Notes: a model not told the origin generated them from the letters alone. A stretch of 64,000 nucleotides of DNA from Sinanaerobacter sp. ZZT-01 (GCF_035621135.1 NZ_CP141728.1:1922001-1986000), one strand, 5' to 3'. Positions 10,221 to 19,675 are shown, counted from the stretch's first letter. Program-made: numbers and translations.

Positions 10221-11405
10221 ATGTCAAATAAGAGAGAGACGATTGTATTTCAAACAGAGCGATTGGAGCAGCAAGAAATTTCAGAAATGATTGAGCTTTT
10301 ATTGCAGTGGTACGATAAAAATCGCCGTATTCTTCCTTGGAGAGAAGAACCCAGCCCTTATCGTGTATGGGTTTCGGAGATTATGTTGCAGCAGACAAGG
10401 GTAGAAGCGGGCAGAGAATATTTTGAGCGGTTTATGAAAGAGCTTCCTGATATCGAGTCACTGGCAAACGTAGAGGATGAGAAATTGATGAAGCTTTGGG
10501 AAGGCCTTGGTTATTATAATAGAGCACGGAATTTAAAAAAGGCAGCGGGGATTGTTATCGAAAAATTTTCAGGGAGGATGCCGTCTGCATATGCTCAATT
10601 ATTAGAGCTGCCGGGAATTGGTCCTTACACGGCAGGAGCCATCGCATCCATTGCGTTTGGAGAAGCGGTGCCGGCGGTGGACGGAAATGTATTAAGGGTG
10701 CTTTCCCGCATAACTGCGGACCATAGAGATATTACTGCTTCTTCTGTAAAAAAAAGCATGCAAAGTAAATTACAAGAAATCATTCCAAGAAAGCGTACCG
10801 GAGATTTCAATCAGGCACTCATGGAGTTGGGGGCCTTAGTCTGCATTCCAAACGGTGCACCGAAATGCACAGAGTGTCCTGTAAATGAGTTTTGTATTGC
10901 ATTAAAAAAGAATTTAACTGCGGTGCTCCCATTTAAAAAGCAAAAAAAACCACGTAAAATCGAGCGAAAAACAATGTTGATTATGAAACTGAACGGTGAA
11001 ATGGCCTTAAGAAAGAGACCAGATACGGGACTGTTGGCAGGTTTTTTAGAATTGCCAAGCATACCGCAAAATTTAGAAAAAGAACAGGTAGAACTTTGTC
11101 TAAGCAGGATGGGGTTTGCATACACTTCTATTAATCCCTTAGGTGAAGCAAAGCATATTTTTTCTCACGTAGAATGGCGTATGAAGGGATATGAGATCGA
11201 ACTCATCAAATTGCCTGAGAAATCACAGGAGAGAAATAACCTATTTTGTTTGGAAGATTCTTCTGAGCCAGACTTCTGTATGAAAGGACTGGATGACTTG
11301 ATTTGGGTGAAGGGAGAAATCCTGCGGGAAAAAATCGCTTTACCATCTGCATTCAAACCTTACGAGAATGCATTTCCAAAAAGGGAAGAAGAAGGAGGAG
11401 AATAA
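10221..11405 (+). CDS. mutY: A/G-specific adenine DNA glycosylase MutY
   Basis: Removes adenine mispaired with 8-oxoguanine in base-excision repair. Visible: LPWREE near residue 38, the catalytic-Glu segment SEIMLQQTRV near 51, the helix-hairpin-helix LPGIGPYTAG, the catalytic Asp in AVDGNVLRV near 151, a [4Fe-4S] cluster motif of spacing C-x7-C-x2-C-x5-C near 207-225, and a C-terminal NUDIX-like 8-oxoG recognition domain. The start at 10221 is preferred over an ATG 33 nt upstream because AGGAGA lies 5 nt before it. The gene begins 8 nt after the flavoprotein gene and its stop shares one base with the next start (TAATG), so it may be cotranscribed with both. Confidence 0.95.
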   Translation: MSNKRETIVFQTERLEQQEISEMIELLLQWYDKNRRILPWREEPSPYRVWVSEIMLQQTRVEAGREYFERFMKELPDIESLANVEDEKLMKLWEGLGYYNRARNLKKAAGIVIEKFSGRMPSAYAQLLELPGIGPYTAGAIASIAFGEAVPAVDGNVLRVLSRITADHRDITASSVKKSMQSKLQEIIPRKRTGDFNQALMELGALVCIPNGAPKCTECPVNEFCIALKKNLTAVLPFKKQKKPRKIERKTMLIMKLNGEMALRKRPDTGLLAGFLELPSIPQNLEKEQVELCLSRMGFAYTSINPLGEAKHIFSHVEWRMKGYEIELIKLPEKSQERNNLFCLEDSSEPDFCMKGLDDLIWVKGEILREKIALPSAFKPYENAFPKREEEGGE

Positions 11406-12820
11406 TGGCAGAGGAAAAAGACGTAAAGGAAACGATGGAAATTATGGAAAAGGCCAAGAGAGAGGCTTTAATTGAAAAGCAACGTAATTATTTTTTTCAG
11501 GGGAACACCTTGTCAGTAGAATTTCGCAGGAAACAGCTCATTACGTTAAAGCAGGCACTCTGTATCTTTGAGCCGCGGATCATGCAAGCACTTAAGCTGG
11601 ATTTAGGAAAAACAGTATTTGAAAGTTATGAAACTGAACTTAGTATGGTACTTTCTGAAATAAACTTTGCATTGTCTCATTTAAAAAAATGGACGAAAAA
11701 AAAACCAGTAAAAACACCGATGGTGCATTTTCCTTCTAAAAGTGCAGTGTATCAAGAGCCGTTGGGTGTAGCTTTGATTTTATCCCCTTGGAATTATCCG
11801 CTGCAGCTCGCTTTGGCTCCTCTTGTTTCGTGTATTGCTGCGGGTAATTGTGCGGTTTTAAGGCCTTCACATTCCGCATCACATACAGCAAAACTTATTG
11901 AGGAAATGATATCCGTGTACTTTGCGCCGGAATATATTGCAGTTGTAAACGGGGAGACGAAAATCAGTAAGGAACTGTTGAAATTAAGATTTGACTATAT
12001 ATTTTTTACAGGAAGTCCAGCTGTTGGAAAAACAGTTATGGAGGCAGCTGCAAAGAATCTTACGCCTGTTACTTTAGAGCTGGGAGGAAAGTGCCCTTGC
12101 ATTGTGGATCATACTGCAAATATCGAAGTGGCGGCACGTCGGATTGTGTGGGGAAAGTTTTTAAATGCGGGGCAGACTTGTGTTGCGCCGGATTACGTAT
12201 TAGCCGATCAAAGGATTGCAGAACGGCTCATTGAACGAATGATGCAGTATATTGCTGCTTTTTACGGTATAAAACCATTGGAAAGCAAGGATTTGCCCCA
12301 GATCATAAATGAAAAGCATTTTAACCGTCTTTGCGGTCTGCTAGAGGGAGAGAATATCCGTTGTGGGGGCGCGTTTGATCCGAACATGCGACGGATTGAG
12401 CCGACAATTTTAACAGATGTTAGGGAAGACAGTGCTTTGATGCAAGAAGAAATCTTTGGGCCGCTTCTTCCGGTTCTGACATATGAAAAGATGGAAGAAG
12501 TGATTGCATTTGTGAAGAAGCGAGAAAAGCCACTTGCTTTATATCTCTTCACAAACAGCAAAAAAAATGAAAAGAAGATCATTCGAAACATATCCTTTGG
12601 GGGCGGATGCATTAACGATACAATTGTCCATTTGGCAAATCCACATTTAAGCTTTGGAGGAGTTGGACAGAGTGGAATGGGATCGTATCATGGAAAAAAA
12701 GGTTTTGAAAGTTTTTCTCATGAGAAGAGTATCTTAAAGAAGAACAGTAGAGTAGACATACCACTGAGATACCCTCCATATTTAGGGAAACTTAAGCTTC
12801 TCCGTTTTTTATTGAAATAA
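11405..12820 (+). CDS. Aldehyde dehydrogenase (class-3 / fatty-aldehyde type)
   Basis: A 471-residue NAD(P)-dependent aldehyde dehydrogenase that oxidises aldehydes to acids. Visible: SPWNYP near residue 128 in the cofactor-binding region, FTGSPAVGK, the general-base Glu in LELGGKCP near 225, and the nucleophilic Cys in NAGQTCVAPD near 258. The short length and the hydrophobic, basic C-terminus (KLKLLRFLLK) are typical of class-3 enzymes that act on medium- or long-chain aldehydes, sometimes at membranes. The start at 11405 has AAGGAGGAG 4-5 nt upstream and overlaps the mutY stop by one base; an upstream in-frame start would bury this inside mutY. The substrate is not evident. Confidence 0.93.
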   Translation: MAEEKDVKETMEIMEKAKREALIEKQRNYFFQGNTLSVEFRRKQLITLKQALCIFEPRIMQALKLDLGKTVFESYETELSMVLSEINFALSHLKKWTKKKPVKTPMVHFPSKSAVYQEPLGVALILSPWNYPLQLALAPLVSCIAAGNCAVLRPSHSASHTAKLIEEMISVYFAPEYIAVVNGETKISKELLKLRFDYIFFTGSPAVGKTVMEAAAKNLTPVTLELGGKCPCIVDHTANIEVAARRIVWGKFLNAGQTCVAPDYVLADQRIAERLIERMMQYIAAFYGIKPLESKDLPQIINEKHFNRLCGLLEGENIRCGGAFDPNMRRIEPTILTDVREDSALMQEEIFGPLLPVLTYEKMEEVIAFVKKREKPLALYLFTNSKKNEKKIIRNISFGGGCINDTIVHLANPHLSFGGVGQSGMGSYHGKKGFESFSHEKSILKKNSRVDIPLRYPPYLGKLKLLRFLLK

Positions 12821-12899
12821 ATGCTTTCAATGATTTAAAGTAATTGAAACCATAGCTCATTTTGTTTCAACGTACCTCTGCTTGTCATATATAACAAGG

Positions 12900-12941
12900 A
12901 AAAACGACGGTTCTGAATTCATTTCAGAACCGTCGTTTTTA
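12900..12941 (+). terminator. Rho-independent terminator after the aldehyde dehydrogenase gene
   Basis: Near-perfect stem of about 17 bp (AAAACGACGGTTCTGAA with its complement) around a short loop, followed by T residues. It lies between the plus-strand aldehyde dehydrogenase and the convergent minus-strand YeiH-type gene and may work in both directions. Confidence 0.9.
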
Positions 12942-13044
12942 TCTAATCTTTCTTATAGTAATTGTTGACATTATAGTTGTTTTTCTGCGATTGAAAGCGG
13001 TTATGCTTTATCGAAAAGATATTCAAAAGGAGCCTTTTGATTCG

Positions 13045-14037
13045 CTACAGCAGTTTCATGCAGTGTTGAACAAGAAGAGATACCACAGCAACGACGAACC
13101 AGCAGCTTAGACCTAGGGAAATAGGACGAAGACCATTTGTAAGGAGCTTTTTCAAATCCGTGTTCAGCCCAATTGCTGTCATAGCCATGACAATGACAAA
13201 TTTTCCAAATCGTGCGAGTGCCTCAGAAAATTCAAGAGGAAGGTAAGAAAAGGTATTTAAGACAGCAGTTGCGACAAAACCTAAAACAAACCACGGAAAC
13301 ACGTCTGAAATCGAATAAGTAGATGAGATGTTTCTTTTTTTTGACATATAAATAGCCAGCAGCATAGTAATTGGAATGATCATCAGTGTTCTTGTAAGCT
13401 TCACAATTGTGGCAAAAGACAGTGCCGTATTATTGCCGGCAGAGCTGCTCCAAGACAGGCCTGCGGCAACGACAGAAGAGGTATCATTGATTGCAGTTCC
13501 GGCCCACATGCCAAATCCGGTATCGGAAAGTGAAAGCGCGTGTCCCAAAGCTGGAAACAAGAAGACTGCTGCAATGTTAAATAAAAAGATAGTGGAAATG
13601 GCTTGTGCGATTTCTTCTTCTTTTGCACCGATAACCGGAGCGGTTGCCGCAATTGCAGAACCGCCGCAAATGCAAGTTCCGACACCGATTAAGGTTGTTA
13701 TGTTGTACTCTAATTTTAAAAATTTACCCATAAGATAGGCTGTAATGAAGCAAGAGGTTAATGTAAAAAAGATGACAAGAAGAGACTGTTTCCCCACTTG
13801 TACGACATGAAATAGATTCATTTCAAATCCAAGTAAAATAATCGAAAATTGGAGCAGCTTCTTTGAGGTATATTTTATGCCGCTTTCAAAAATAACGGGC
13901 AATTTGATGAATCCAATCATCATGCCGATTAAAATGCCAAACACAGGACCGCCAATAATTGGAAATAGACGGCCTAAAATCCAAGCAGGAACTGCAAGGG
14001 CGAAACAGAGAAGAATTCCGAAGGATTGCTTTTTCAT
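13045..14037 (-). CDS. YeiH-family (UPF0324) putative sulfate/sulfonate-type exporter
   Basis: A 330-residue very hydrophobic protein with about ten predicted membrane segments. Conserved glycine-rich stretches are visible (GTCICGGSAIAATAPVIGAK, AGTAINDTSSVVAA), which mark the YeiH/UPF0324 family of putative anion exporters. It sits in the cytoplasmic membrane. The transported compound is uncertain; related proteins have been proposed to export sulfite, sulfate or small sulfonates. It is divergent from a LysR regulator at 14182, the usual arrangement for this family, so the regulator probably controls it. The start has AAGGAG just upstream. Confidence 0.88.
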   Translation of the reverse strand: MKKQSFGILLCFALAVPAWILGRLFPIIGGPVFGILIGMMIGFIKLPVIFESGIKYTSKKLLQFSIILLGFEMNLFHVVQVGKQSLLVIFFTLTSCFITAYLMGKFLKLEYNITTLIGVGTCICGGSAIAATAPVIGAKEEEIAQAISTIFLFNIAAVFLFPALGHALSLSDTGFGMWAGTAINDTSSVVAAGLSWSSSAGNNTALSFATIVKLTRTLMIIPITMLLAIYMSKKRNISSTYSISDVFPWFVLGFVATAVLNTFSYLPLEFSEALARFGKFVIVMAMTAIGLNTDLKKLLTNGLRPISLGLSCWFVVAVVSLLVQHCMKLL

Positions 14038-14124
14038 AATAATCTCCTTTATTAGAATATAAATATTTATAATATTACAATTTGATGTTAAACGCGCTAC
14101 CAGTTGATTTTAACAAATTAATGT

Positions 14125-14172
14125 TATAAAATAAAATTATATATTCTTATAAATATATAATTTTATTTTATA
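14125..14172. repeat. Perfect 20-bp inverted repeat before the LysR gene
   Basis: Arms 14125-14144 and 14153-14172 are exact reverse complements (TATAAAATAAAATTATATAT and its complement) with an 8-nt spacer. The right arm ends directly at the ribosome-binding site of the LysR gene. It lies in the divergent YeiH-LysR promoter region and could be an operator or an mRNA hairpin. Confidence 0.85.
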
Positions 14173-14181
14173 GAGGAAACT

Positions 14182-15081
14182 ATGCTTGATTTTCGATTAA
14201 AAACTTTACTTGCAGTTTGCAGCGAGGGCAGTTATACAAAGGCAGCAGAAATGCTGCATATCACACAACCTGCGGTAACGCAGCACATACACTATTTGGA
14301 AAAGCATTACGGTACAAAGCTGTTCGTCTATAAAGACCGTTCCATGAAACTGACGTATGACGGAGAACGCTTGAAAGAATATGTTGCTACGATGGAAGCC
14401 GGAATAAAGAAGATTGAGCTACTAATGGCATCTGAAAGGGGTGTTTCTGAGCCGATTGCATTCGGTGCAACTTTGACGATCGGAGAATATACTATGCCGC
14501 CTATCATTGCAGAATTGTTAAAGAATAATCCAAGACTGCATCTTACAATGGAAGTGAAAAATACGGAAGTATTATTGGATATGCTGGAAAAAGGAGATAT
14601 AGAATTTGCTTTTCTAGAAGGCTATTTTGACCGTTCGCGCTATGAAAATCTTTTGTTTTCGAAAGAAAATTTTATAGCTGTCTGTTCACCGGAAAGCACG
14701 TTAACAGGGAATTCGGTTCCATTGGAAAAACTCTTTGAGCAGAGATTGATTCTTCGCGAAAAAGGTTCAGGTTCCAGAGATATATTGGAACAGACTTTAC
14801 ATGAACATAATCATAATATAAAAGAGTTTTCCTCCATTCTTGAATTAGGGAGTATTCGAGGGATTAAACAAATGGTTCAAGAGAATTTAGGGATTACTTT
14901 TATTTATGAGAGAGCGGTAAAAAAAGAGCTGGCGGAAAGAACGCTAAGAGAGATCAAAATAAAGGATGTAAGGATCTCAAGAGAATTTAATTTTGTTTTT
15001 TTAAAGAACGATATTCATCAAAAAGAACATCACTGCTGGTTTTCTAACTTTTATAAAGAGAAAGAGAGATTATTTTTATGA
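14182..15081 (+). CDS. LysR-family transcriptional regulator (CysL/YeiE-like)
   Basis: A 299-residue LysR-type regulator. Residues 1-60 form the winged helix-turn-helix (TKAAEMLHITQPAVTQHI). Residues about 90-295 form the periplasmic-binding-protein-like effector domain. Divergence from the YeiH-type exporter gene strongly suggests that it regulates that gene and itself, as in the known YeiE/CysL-YeiH pairs. It follows GAGGAAAC closely, downstream of a perfect 20-bp palindrome. Its stop overlaps the radical SAM start by 4 nt (ATGA), so the two may be cotranscribed. The effector is unknown. Confidence 0.93.
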   Translation: MLDFRLKTLLAVCSEGSYTKAAEMLHITQPAVTQHIHYLEKHYGTKLFVYKDRSMKLTYDGERLKEYVATMEAGIKKIELLMASERGVSEPIAFGATLTIGEYTMPPIIAELLKNNPRLHLTMEVKNTEVLLDMLEKGDIEFAFLEGYFDRSRYENLLFSKENFIAVCSPESTLTGNSVPLEKLFEQRLILREKGSGSRDILEQTLHEHNHNIKEFSSILELGSIRGIKQMVQENLGITFIYERAVKKELAERTLREIKIKDVRISREFNFVFLKNDIHQKEHHCWFSNFYKEKERLFL

Positions 15082-16148
15082 AAAAACATGCAATCATACC
15101 AATCTTTATTCCGCATAAAGGCTGTCCAAATGATTGTGTATTCTGCAATCAGAAAAAAATAACAGCAAAACAGAAACCATTTGAAGCAGAGGAAATAGGA
15201 AAACGAATTGAAGCATATCTTTCTACGCTGAAAGGCAGAGGATTAATGATAGAGGTTGCTTTTTTCGGAGGCAGTTTTACTGGAATTCCAATGGAGGAAC
15301 AGAGAGAATATCTGACTGTTGCAAAAAAGTATAAAGACAGAGGAGAGATTGATAAGATACACCTTTCAACAAGGCCGGATTATATCAACGAGGAAATACT
15401 GAATTTGCTTCAGGAATTCACCGTGGATGTTATTGAGCTTGGTGTACAGTCTTTTGACCCGGAGGTTTTACGTCTTTCAAACCGCGGACATACAAAAAAC
15501 GTTGTGTATTCCTCTAGCGACAAGATTCTGGCTTACGGGTTTGAATTGGGGATTCAGCTTATGATTGGATTGCCGGGTGACAGCTATGAGAAGTGTATGG
15601 CGTCGGTAGAGGAGACGATCAAGATTGGACCGTCACTTGCCAGACTTTATCCGACGGTTATTCTAAAAGACACCAAACTTTTTGAACAGTACCAGGAGGG
15701 TAGCTATAAACCGTTTTCAAAAGAAAAAATGCTTCGCACAACGACGGATATGTATCGTAAATTACAGGAAAATAACATTACTATTTTGCGAGTAGGGCTG
15801 AAGAGCACGGATCTGATCAGTGAAAACGGAGAACTGATTTCAAGTACATATCACCCGGCTTTTCGCCAGCTGGTTCAGGGTGAGATTGCTAAGGAAGATT
15901 TAGAAAGACAGTTATTAGCCAGTTTAAAAGGTCGATATAATAAAGAGAAGATATTGAAAGAGAAAATGGAGAATGGTGCGTCGAAACCGGTGGTTACCTT
16001 TTTATGTGAAAGGACAAGCTTTTCAAATATGATAGGAAACTGCCGTCGCAATAAAAATTATTTTGAAAAAAAATATCCGCAGTTTTCTTTTCGGTTTAAA
16101 ATAGATGAATCATTACCAGCAGAAAGGTATCAATTAAATATTTTATGA
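15078..16148 (+). CDS. Radical SAM protein, Elp3-like
   Basis: A 356-residue radical S-adenosylmethionine enzyme. The cluster-binding motif is Cys16-x3-Cys20-x2-Cys23 (GCPNDCVFCNQ), followed by GGSFTG, the ELGVQSFD segment and IQLMIGLPGD, which match the Elp3/coproporphyrinogen-oxidase-like radical SAM subgroup. It lacks an obvious C-terminal acetyltransferase domain, so it is not a full Elp3. The role is not established; tRNA- or cofactor-modifying chemistry is possible. The start overlaps the LysR stop by 4 nt. No clear terminator follows before ung. Confidence 0.85.
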   Translation: MKKHAIIPIFIPHKGCPNDCVFCNQKKITAKQKPFEAEEIGKRIEAYLSTLKGRGLMIEVAFFGGSFTGIPMEEQREYLTVAKKYKDRGEIDKIHLSTRPDYINEEILNLLQEFTVDVIELGVQSFDPEVLRLSNRGHTKNVVYSSSDKILAYGFELGIQLMIGLPGDSYEKCMASVEETIKIGPSLARLYPTVILKDTKLFEQYQEGSYKPFSKEKMLRTTTDMYRKLQENNITILRVGLKSTDLISENGELISSTYHPAFRQLVQGEIAKEDLERQLLASLKGRYNKEKILKEKMENGASKPVVTFLCERTSFSNMIGNCRRNKNYFEKKYPQFSFRFKIDESLPAERYQLNIL

Positions 16149-16249
16149 AAATTAAAAAAATCACGTGCGTTTCCTATAATTTTAAAGTATAATGGTATCG
16201 TTTGTGACATAAGAACGTAAAAAAAATTTTTGAAGAAAGGGCTGGATGA

Positions 16250-16921
16250 ATGGTAAATACCGGGAATGACTGGAATGAAGTATTAAAAGACGAATTTGAC
16301 AAACCTTATTATCAGGAATTACGAAAATTTTTAATTAGTGAATACCGAAGCCGGAAAATCTATCCTTCTATGTATGATATTTTTAATGCATTAAAACATA
16401 CCGCATATGCAGATACTAAGGTAGTAATATTAGGACAAGATCCATATCACGGTCCTGGACAAGCACATGGAATGTGTTTTTCCGTGCAAAAAGGGGTTAA
16501 AAAACCACCTTCCTTAATAAATATATTTAAAGAATTAGATTCAGACTTAGGTATAAAACCGCCCTCACACGGAAATTTAGAAAGCTGGGCGGACCAAGGA
16601 GTATTACTGTTAAATACAGTATTGACCGTAAGATCAGGAGAACCCAATTCGCATAAAGGTCGGGGATGGGAGACTTTTACGGATCATGTAATTTCAATGC
16701 TGGACAAGCGGCAAAAGCCAATGGTATTTATGCTTTGGGGTGCGAACGCAAAGTCCAAGCAAAGTTTGATTCAGAATAAAAAACATTTGATTTTAACAGC
16801 GTCTCATCCAAGTCCATTATCGGCACATAATGGATGGTGGGGCTGTTCACATTTTTCTAAGGCCAATGATTTTTTAAGGGATAGGGGGGAAAACTACATA
16901 AATTGGGCCATTGAAGATTGA
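16250..16921 (+). CDS. ung: Uracil-DNA glycosylase, family 1
   Basis: A 223-residue enzyme that excises uracil from DNA as the first step of base-excision repair. The water-activating loop GQDPYHGPGQAHG contains the catalytic Asp at residue 64, and HPSPLSAH supplies the catalytic His near residue 186; both signatures of family-1 UNG are intact. Length is normal for the family. The start at 16250 has GAAAGG 9 nt upstream. A TATAAT-like box lies near 16171-16190. It stands alone between the radical SAM gene and lemA. Confidence 0.97.
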   Translation: MVNTGNDWNEVLKDEFDKPYYQELRKFLISEYRSRKIYPSMYDIFNALKHTAYADTKVVILGQDPYHGPGQAHGMCFSVQKGVKKPPSLINIFKELDSDLGIKPPSHGNLESWADQGVLLLNTVLTVRSGEPNSHKGRGWETFTDHVISMLDKRQKPMVFMLWGANAKSKQSLIQNKKHLILTASHPSPLSAHNGWWGCSHFSKANDFLRDRGENYINWAIED

Positions 16922-16960
16922 TGCATTTGTTAGTAAACAGAAGATAAGGGGGAGAAAATC

Positions 16961-17515
16961 ATGTTAGGATGGATTGTTACAGCGGTTGTAATTGCAGTGA
17001 TTGTAATTTGGTTTATTGCGGGGTACAACGGATTTGTTACCATGCGCAATCGCATTGAAGAAGCCTTTGCAACGATGGATGTATACTTAAAGAAGAGGTA
17101 TGACTTGATACCCAATTTAGTAGAAACGGTAAAAGGGTATGCATCACATGAACAGGGAACCTTAGAAAAAGTTGTGGCAGCGAGAAATATGGCTGCATCT
17201 GCTACATCCGTAGAAGAGAAGCTACAGGGAGAAACACAGCTGCAAACAACTTTAAAAAGCCTATTTGCTGTGGCCGAAGCTTATCCCGATTTAAAGGCAA
17301 ATAGCAACTTTATGGACTTGCAGCGTCAGCTTCAAAGACTGGAAGACGAGATTGCCAGTGCCAGAAAATATTATAATGCAGTTGTAAAAGAATTTAATAC
17401 AAAGACAGAGCTGTTTCCAAGTAATTTGATAGCGGGGGTATTTCATTTTACTAGAGAGCCAATGTTTGAGGTAGAAGATCAGGCACAAAGAGATGCAGTA
17501 AAGGTCAAATTTTAA
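16961..17515 (+). CDS. lemA: LemA family protein
   Basis: A 184-residue protein with one N-terminal membrane helix (residues about 2-22) and a helical cytosolic or exported domain. LemA hallmarks are visible: YNGFVTMRNRIEEAFATMDV, LKKRYDLIPNLVETVKGYA and KYYNAVVKEFNT. The biochemical function of LemA is unknown. The start has AGGGGGAG 9 nt upstream. It is followed 36 nt later by a DUF2207 membrane protein, a pairing common in Firmicutes, suggesting that they form one envelope-related unit. Confidence 0.95.
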   Translation: MLGWIVTAVVIAVIVIWFIAGYNGFVTMRNRIEEAFATMDVYLKKRYDLIPNLVETVKGYASHEQGTLEKVVAARNMAASATSVEEKLQGETQLQTTLKSLFAVAEAYPDLKANSNFMDLQRQLQRLEDEIASARKYYNAVVKEFNTKTELFPSNLIAGVFHFTREPMFEVEDQAQRDAVKVKF

Positions 17516-17551
17516 ATCTAGGGGATTTGATAAAAGGGAAAGAGGATTATT

Positions 17552-19450
17552 ATGAAAGGGTTAGTAAAGAAGATTATTGTTTTTTTCGTTGGATTGATTT
17601 TTATGTCTTTGCCGTTTACCGTTTATGGGGCAAATTTTAAGACAGAGCGTTATGATGTCAATCTTGATGTCAGTGAAAACAATTCTTTCTATGTGGAAGA
17701 AAATATATCTGTTGATTTCACATCACCAGGCCATGGAATTTACCGCTATATTCCGGTAACGAAAACATGGAAATATCAGCTTTTGGATGGGGAAACTGTA
17801 GAAAAGGCTTACAAATTAAAAATCAAGGAATTGGAGACTCCGGGATTTGAAAACGAAATCAGCTATGAAAATGGATATATGTTGGTGCGGATTGGAGATC
17901 CGGATCTGACTGTAAGCGGTCCTGTAACGTATAAGCTTCGCTACCAAGTGATTGGGCACGAGGATGGAGAAGTCAGTTTTGATCAGTTCTATTGGAATTT
18001 ATTGAGTCAAGAATGGGAAACTCCGATAGAAAATGCGGATTTTACGATTCATATGCCAAAAGAGTTTGATTCTTCTAGTGTAGAGTTCATTTCAGGTACG
18101 TATGGCCAAAATGATACGTCTATCGTAGTATGGGATCGCGAAGGGAATACATTAAAAGGGTCGATTCAGAGGGAACTGCAAAAAGGGGAAGGCAGTACAA
18201 TCCGGATCGTATTACCGGAAGGTTATTTTTCTGGGGAAAGAAATAATAATTGGATGGCACCTGCGATGTATGTTTTAATACTGCTTGCGGCAGGAATGAG
18301 TTTTCTTCTGTGGTGGTTTTTTGGAAGAGATCCTAAAATAATAAAGACGGTCGAATTTTATCCGCCGCAAGGAGTTACTCCAGGCGAAATCGGTTACATA
18401 TTAGATGGAGCCGTAGATGACAATGATATCATATCTATGATCTTGCATTTTGCAAATGAGGGATATCTAGAGATCAAAGAGGAGGAGAAAGAGCAGTTCC
18501 AATTAATAAAGAAAAAAGAATTGCCGGATTCCACAGAAACCTATGAACATACCTTGTTTCAAGGACTGTTCGAGGGACGAGATACGGTTCGATTGGATGA
18601 ACTGAAAGAAGATTTTTATCCAGTTTTCCAGGCAAGCAAGGGACAGTTGAAAGGAAAGTTCACACAAAAAAAAGGCAATCTAGTCTATACCAAGGCATCC
18701 GTATTTGCACAGATTATTACAACGCTTATTTTGATAAATCCATTACTCTGTGTAGCGATTCTAGGCGTGGAATACCGGTACCTTTCCGGTATCAATACAC
18801 TACTTTTTATACCGGTCATAGTTTTGGTATTAGCAGGATATGGCACGATGAAAAGCATGTACGAACGCAAGGACAACAGTAAAAAAGGAACGAAGACAGG
18901 TATGAGTATTGCGTCTGTTCTTCTTATTGGAATTGGATTGGGAGGATTCTTTTTATTAGGAAACTTTCTTTTAGACTTGCCTTTGGCAAGCATATTGGCA
19001 GCGGTATCCACACTGATTTGCACAGTCTGTGCGGTGGCAATGAAGCGAAGAACGCAATACAGTGTTCAGCTCATGGGCAAGATATTAGGATTTAAAGAAT
19101 TTATTCGTACGGCAGAGTTAGATCGAATTAAAAGATTGGCAGAGGACAATCCAAACTATTTTTACCATGTGCTTCCATATGCTTATGTATTTGGTTTATC
19201 CGATATTTGGGCAAAGAAATTTGAGAGTATTGCCGTGGCACCACCTGATTGGTACCATTCTGGATATAATGGAAACTTATTCACTACCTATGTTTTTCTA
19301 AATTCATTTCATCACTATACAAATGCAATGCAAAGCAACATTGTAATACCATCTTCCGGCGGTACGGGTACGATTGGAAGTGGTGGCTTTTCATCCGGCG
19401 GCGGCTTTTCCGGCGGCGGAATGGGCGGAGGAGGCGGCGGAAGCTGGTGA
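17552..19450 (+). CDS. DUF2207 membrane protein with Gly/Ser-rich tail
   Basis: A 632-residue envelope protein. Residues 1-26 form a signal peptide ending near VYGA. An extracytoplasmic beta-rich DUF2207 domain follows to about residue 230. There is a membrane helix near 235-255, a cytosolic section, two further membrane segments near 385-480, and a C-terminal tail composed almost only of Gly and Ser ending in GGGGGGSW. This architecture is typical of DUF2207 proteins found beside lemA. The function is unknown. The start has GAAAGAGG upstream. Confidence 0.9.
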   Translation: MKGLVKKIIVFFVGLIFMSLPFTVYGANFKTERYDVNLDVSENNSFYVEENISVDFTSPGHGIYRYIPVTKTWKYQLLDGETVEKAYKLKIKELETPGFENEISYENGYMLVRIGDPDLTVSGPVTYKLRYQVIGHEDGEVSFDQFYWNLLSQEWETPIENADFTIHMPKEFDSSSVEFISGTYGQNDTSIVVWDREGNTLKGSIQRELQKGEGSTIRIVLPEGYFSGERNNNWMAPAMYVLILLAAGMSFLLWWFFGRDPKIIKTVEFYPPQGVTPGEIGYILDGAVDDNDIISMILHFANEGYLEIKEEEKEQFQLIKKKELPDSTETYEHTLFQGLFEGRDTVRLDELKEDFYPVFQASKGQLKGKFTQKKGNLVYTKASVFAQIITTLILINPLLCVAILGVEYRYLSGINTLLFIPVIVLVLAGYGTMKSMYERKDNSKKGTKTGMSIASVLLIGIGLGGFFLLGNFLLDLPLASILAAVSTLICTVCAVAMKRRTQYSVQLMGKILGFKEFIRTAELDRIKRLAEDNPNYFYHVLPYAYVFGLSDIWAKKFESIAVAPPDWYHSGYNGNLFTTYVFLNSFHHYTNAMQSNIVIPSSGGTGTIGSGGFSSGGGFSGGGMGGGGGGSW

Positions 19451-19487
19451 TCTAAATTTGTTGTTATAAAACAAATTATTCCTAAAC

Positions 19488-19571
19488 ATTGTATACACAT
19501 AGACAGTTTTTGTACAATTTCCTTTGCAGTAACGTATTGCATTATTGTATACAACTATCGTAAAATATAAT
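19488..19571 (+). promoter_or_regulatory. Candidate operator cluster and -10 box before the amino-acid ABC operon
   Basis: Three related palindromes occur in 70 bp: TTGTATACAC (19489-19498), TTGTACAA (19510-19517) and the perfect TTGTATACAA (19545-19554). A TATAAT lies at 19566-19571, with the last palindrome in its -35 region at 15-bp spacing. A regulator binding repeated TTGTATACAA-like sites is likely; its identity is unknown. Confidence 0.5.
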
Positions 19572-19583
19572 GGTAAGAAACTG

Positions 19584-19627
19584 TTCGTTTCTGCGCGTTT
19601 TATTAACGTCGTGGAAACGAATCGTTT
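19584..19627 (+). terminator. Leader hairpin with T-run (possible attenuator)
   Basis: Arms TTCGTTTC (19584-19591) and GAAACGAA (19614-19621) are followed by a T-run. It lies between the -10 box at 19566 and the start at 19676, so it would act inside the leader of the amino-acid ABC operon. The loop is 22 nt and the stem short, so this is tentative. Confidence 0.4.
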
Positions 19628-19675
19628 TTTGAAAAGTGAATAAATTTTTGTGTGATATAAGAAAGGAAGGTAGAT

